From an uncultured Collinsella sp. (lineage in GTDB: Bacteria; Actinomycetota; Coriobacteriia; Coriobacteriales; Coriobacteriaceae), in contig URZB01000068.1 of assembly GCA_900552295.1 (NCBI GenBank), forward strand, positions 1 to 7,725: a stretch of 7,725 nucleotides of DNA, written 5' to 3'. Position 1 is the stretch's first letter, and each line of letters starts with the position of its first letter. Below the pieces are notes generated by a model. The model saw only the letters and a program-made list of their open reading frames with translations, had not been told where the DNA came from and ran no database searches. Positions 5,908 to 7,725 of the stretch are shown here, one piece after another. The position numbers and the translations under genes are program-made.

Positions 5908-6627
5908 CTACAGCTCCACACAGGGATTGTCGCGGGTCACAAGCGTCTTAACGACAACCGTCGCTCCCAGATAGCGCTCGAGCAGCTCGGCTAGGCGATC
6001 GATCGCGGCCTGGCAATCCCCCATCCGCTCGGGCTCCACGCACTCAATCGCCAAGAACGCATCGGCCGAATCGTCGGACAGCGCCGTGCGAACGCCGTCG
6101 CGCCAGTTCCAGCAGCGGCACACGGCGCCCGCATCATCGATGTAGGCGAGCTCGCCGGGCAGCGTCGGATCGTCCGCCTCCTCGCCAAGCGGCAAGAATG
6201 CATCGCCACCGTCGGTCACCTTCAAGCGAAGGTCTCCCTCGATCGCATGCAGATCCTCGCCTCCCACGGGCAGCGCGTAGGTCAGCGACACCGTGTTGTA
6301 GATATCCACCGCGGGCGTAATGTGGCCCACCGGCTTGCCTTTGAGCACGCGTTTGAGCAAGTTCTCGATCGAGCAGCGCGCGCCTTTCTTGGTCTTGAAC
6401 AGACGATAGGCCTCGCGCCATGCCTTGACCGGTGCGTTCTCGCTGATAGTGTCGCTGGTCAGATGACGCTCCGCATCGATATTGGCGCGGTCGAGCAACG
6501 CCGCAATCGCATCCACGTCCTCTTGAGAAATCTGAGCCGTGGGCTTCATGCCCTCCACGACCACAACACCGACCGCTGCCTGCGGAAACAGCTCCCAGAA
6601 TGAATCCTCGGCAATAAAGCTCTTCAT
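5908..6627 (-). CDS. Stand-alone B3/4 (PheRS-beta editing-type) domain protein
   Basis: These 239 residues look like the solo B3/4 family (COG3382), related to the editing and tRNA-binding B3/B4 domain of phenylalanyl-tRNA synthetase beta chain. Visible family-type stretches are VKAWREAYRLFKTKKGARCSIE (67-88) with the following LLKR, the hallmark VDIYNTVSLTYALPVGGEDL (107-126) leading into IEGDLRL (129-135), and LPGELAYIDDAGAVCRCWNWRD (156-177). Stand-alone members are suspected to clear mischarged tRNAs or bind nucleic acid, but I know of no firm function for this lineage. No anticodon or synthetase catalytic domain is present. ATG 6627 is chosen because GGGAGA precedes it by 4 nt; the upstream in-frame ATG at 6642 overlaps that Shine-Dalgarno. 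The gene has its own good promoter (6772-6800), a leader of about 138 nt containing hairpins, and a repeat hairpin after its stop, so it is probably monocistronic. Confidence 0.85.
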   Translation of the reverse strand: MKSFIAEDSFWELFPQAAVGVVVVEGMKPTAQISQEDVDAIAALLDRANIDAERHLTSDTISENAPVKAWREAYRLFKTKKGARCSIENLLKRVLKGKPVGHITPAVDIYNTVSLTYALPVGGEDLHAIEGDLRLKVTDGGDAFLPLGEEADDPTLPGELAYIDDAGAVCRCWNWRDGVRTALSDDSADAFLAIECVEPERMGDCQAAIDRLAELLERYLGATVVVKTLVTRDNPCVEL

Positions 6628-6655
6628 ACGCTCTCCCTTCATTGTGCGCGCCCGA

Positions 6656-6686
6656 GTGAGGGCGCCTAAACAAAAAGCGCCCTCAC
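6656..6686 (-). promoter_or_regulatory. Strong hairpin in the leader of the B3/4 gene
   Basis: A perfect 10-bp GC-rich stem (6656-6665 with 6677-6686) encloses an 11-nt loop that reads TTTTTGTTTAG on the transcribed strand. It ends 28 nt before the start codon. A second 6-bp dyad, GTCCCC/GGGGAC, lies at 6736-6757 in the same leader. No T-tract follows the stem, so it is not a simple terminator. It may affect translation or mRNA stability, or be the visible part of a regulatory fold. Confidence 0.45.
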
Positions 6687-6771
6687 AACGGCCACCTTCA
6701 AAGTCCTACGGTGCCGTCACAAGAACGCTTGCGCTGTCCCCATCCGGAGAAGGGGACGATATGTCAGGCGT

Positions 6772-6800
6772 ATTGTAACCCGAGTCATCCACGCGAGCAA
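6772..6800 (-). promoter_or_regulatory. Promoter for the B3/4 gene
   Basis: On the minus strand TTGCTC (6795-6800) and TACAAT (6772-6777) are separated by exactly 17 nt. The -10 matches the consensus at five of six positions and the -35 keeps TTG. The start would be near 6765, giving a leader of about 138 nt. The first two T of the -35 are the outer T-tract of repeat copy 4, so the repeat abuts and partly supplies this promoter. Confidence 0.5.
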
Positions 6801-6835
6801 AACCACCACAAAGGTGCCTGTCCCCTTTGTGGTGG
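6799..6835 (-). repeat. Dispersed hairpin repeat, copy 4 (same orientation as copy 2)
   Basis: The 33-base core is complete: arms CCACCACAAAGG (6803-6814) and its complement (6824-6835) around TGCCTGTCC. Outside the core the pairing is lost on the right, where ATATG replaces the usual TTTT, while AAAA survives on the left (6799-6802). On the minus strand the stem is thus still followed by TTTT. It begins 19 nt after the pckA stop codon and fits a terminator for it. Confidence 0.88.
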
Positions 6836-6854
6836 ATATGGACTCACGGCGAAG

Positions 6855-7725
6855 CTAGTGGCGAAGTCCCAGCAGCCCGCGGCCGCGATGACGGGCGTCG
6901 GCGTGTACTTGAACGTGCGGGCCGGCGGCTTTGACGGACTCGGGCAGGTGCGAGTACTTCTTCTCGAAGTTCTCCTCGAACATCACCGCCAGGTTGTGCG
7001 CGGCCTCGTCATAGCGCGCGGTGCTCTGCCAGTATTGGCGCGGCACCAGGATGCCATCGGGCACGCCGTGGCACGTCGTGGGAATGTCGACGTTAAAGAT
7101 GTCGTCGTGCACAAACTCGCTGTCCTCGATGGTACCGTCGAGGGCGCGCGCGACCAGGGCGCGCGTGTAGGCCAGCTCGATGCGATGGCCCACGCCGTAG
7201 CCGCCGCCGATCCAGCCGGTGTTGACCAGGTACACGCGCGTGCGGCCGTCGGCAATGCGCTCGCCAAGCATCTTGGCGTAAACCATGGGGTCGAGCGGCA
7301 TAAACGGCTCGCCGAACAGCGAAGAGAACGTGGGCGTGGGCTCGGTGACGCCGACCTCGGTGCCGGGAATCTTAGCCGTAAAGCCCGTCACAAAGTGGTA
7401 CATGGCGGCGTCGGCCGTCAGGCGCGAGATGGGCGGCAGCACGCCAAAAGCGTCGCAAGTCAGGAACAGCACGACACTCGGAGTGGTGCCCATGCCCTTA
7501 GTCCACGCGTTAGGAATGTGCTCCACGGGATAGGCCACGCGCGTGTTGTGCGTGATCGAGATGTCGTCGTAGTTGGGCTTGCGGTTCTCGTCGAGCACCA
7601 CGTTTTCGCAAATGGCGCCAAAACGGACGGCGTTGAAGATCTCGGGCTCGTGGAAGGCGTCCAGGCCCTCGCATTTGGCGTAGCAGCCACCCTCGATGTT
7701 GAAGATGCCCATGTCGGACCAACCG
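6855..7725 (-). CDS. pckA: Phosphoenolpyruvate carboxykinase (ATP), 5' end outside window
   Basis: This cytosolic enzyme interconverts oxaloacetate plus ATP with PEP, CO2 and ADP. It serves gluconeogenesis or, in many anaerobes, CO2 fixation with ATP gain. The visible 289 residues are the C-terminal half. They begin GWSDMGIFNIEGGCYAKC, just after the P-loop, and include EPEIFNAVRFGAICENVV, NTRVAYPVEHIPN, MYHFVTGFTAKIPGTE, VTEPTPTFSSLFGEPFMPL and NTGWIGGGYGVGHRI followed by ELAYTRAL. These are signatures of the ATP-type enzyme, not the GTP-type. The P-loop itself lies beyond the right edge, so catalytic integrity cannot be fully judged. The C-terminus runs about 19 residues past the AAGP where many family members stop, ending in a basic, His/Arg-rich tail. 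Repeat copy 4 follows the stop. Confidence 0.96.
   Translation of the reverse strand, partial: GWSDMGIFNIEGGCYAKCEGLDAFHEPEIFNAVRFGAICENVVLDENRKPNYDDISITHNTRVAYPVEHIPNAWTKGMGTTPSVVLFLTCDAFGVLPPISRLTADAAMYHFVTGFTAKIPGTEVGVTEPTPTFSSLFGEPFMPLDPMVYAKMLGERIADGRTRVYLVNTGWIGGGYGVGHRIELAYTRALVARALDGTIEDSEFVHDDIFNVDIPTTCHGVPDGILVPRQYWQSTARYDEAAHNLAVMFEENFEKKYSHLPESVKAAGPHVQVHADARHRGRGLLGLRH

Noticed and set aside
3853..6835. CRISPR array
   Set aside because: The four repeats are 360-1540 bases apart with genes between them, alternate in orientation and lack uniform spacers. No cas gene is present.

Overview
The window is ordinary-density bacterial chromosome with high G+C and strongly GC-biased third codon positions. 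The protein types and compact, mostly housekeeping layout fit a Gram-positive actinobacterium of the Coriobacteriia, and Collinsella or a near relative is my best guess. That assignment is an inference from general resemblance; no rRNA or marker gene is present to confirm it.

Layout, left to right. A radical SAM protein of the PflX-like (COG1313) type runs leftward off the left edge (1-572, minus). A 525-base gap separates it from the next gene. This gap holds a near-consensus minus-strand promoter for the radical SAM gene and, facing the other way, a possible promoter, a roughly 145-nt gene-free transcript and a good terminator (839-866), which together suggest an unannotated small RNA. Two rightward genes follow: a WecA/TagO-type undecaprenyl-phosphate GlcNAc-1-phosphate transferase (1098-2297) and tryptophanyl-tRNA synthetase trpS (2468-3517). 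trpS ends in a strong intrinsic terminator, followed by two more hairpins, one of them an 18-bp perfect palindrome.

From about 3850 to the right edge every gene is on the minus strand. In transcription order from the right edge these are ATP-dependent PEP carboxykinase pckA (5'-truncated by the window), a stand-alone B3/4-domain protein, a MarR-type regulator, a DegV/FakB-type fatty-acid-binding protein, and a compact alkyltransferase-like protein that keeps the PCHR cysteine motif.

The most distinctive feature is a dispersed hairpin repeat present four times (3853-3893, 4258-4300, 5839-5879, 6799-6835). Its 33-base core is identical in all copies apart from orientation, which alternates along the window. 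Each copy starts 10-28 nt after the stop codon of a minus-strand gene, where it probably acts as a terminator. The only tandem minus-strand junction without a copy is marR-degV, suggesting those two form one transcription unit.

The genes do not form one pathway. They cover cell-envelope glycan initiation (wecA/tagO), translation (trpS, perhaps the B3/4 protein), DNA alkylation response, exogenous fatty-acid use (marR-degV) and central carbon metabolism (pckA). I see no phage, defence, CRISPR, IS transposase, rRNA or tRNA gene. The points most worth a second look are the alternating repeat family, the candidate small RNA and the long structured leader of the B3/4 gene.
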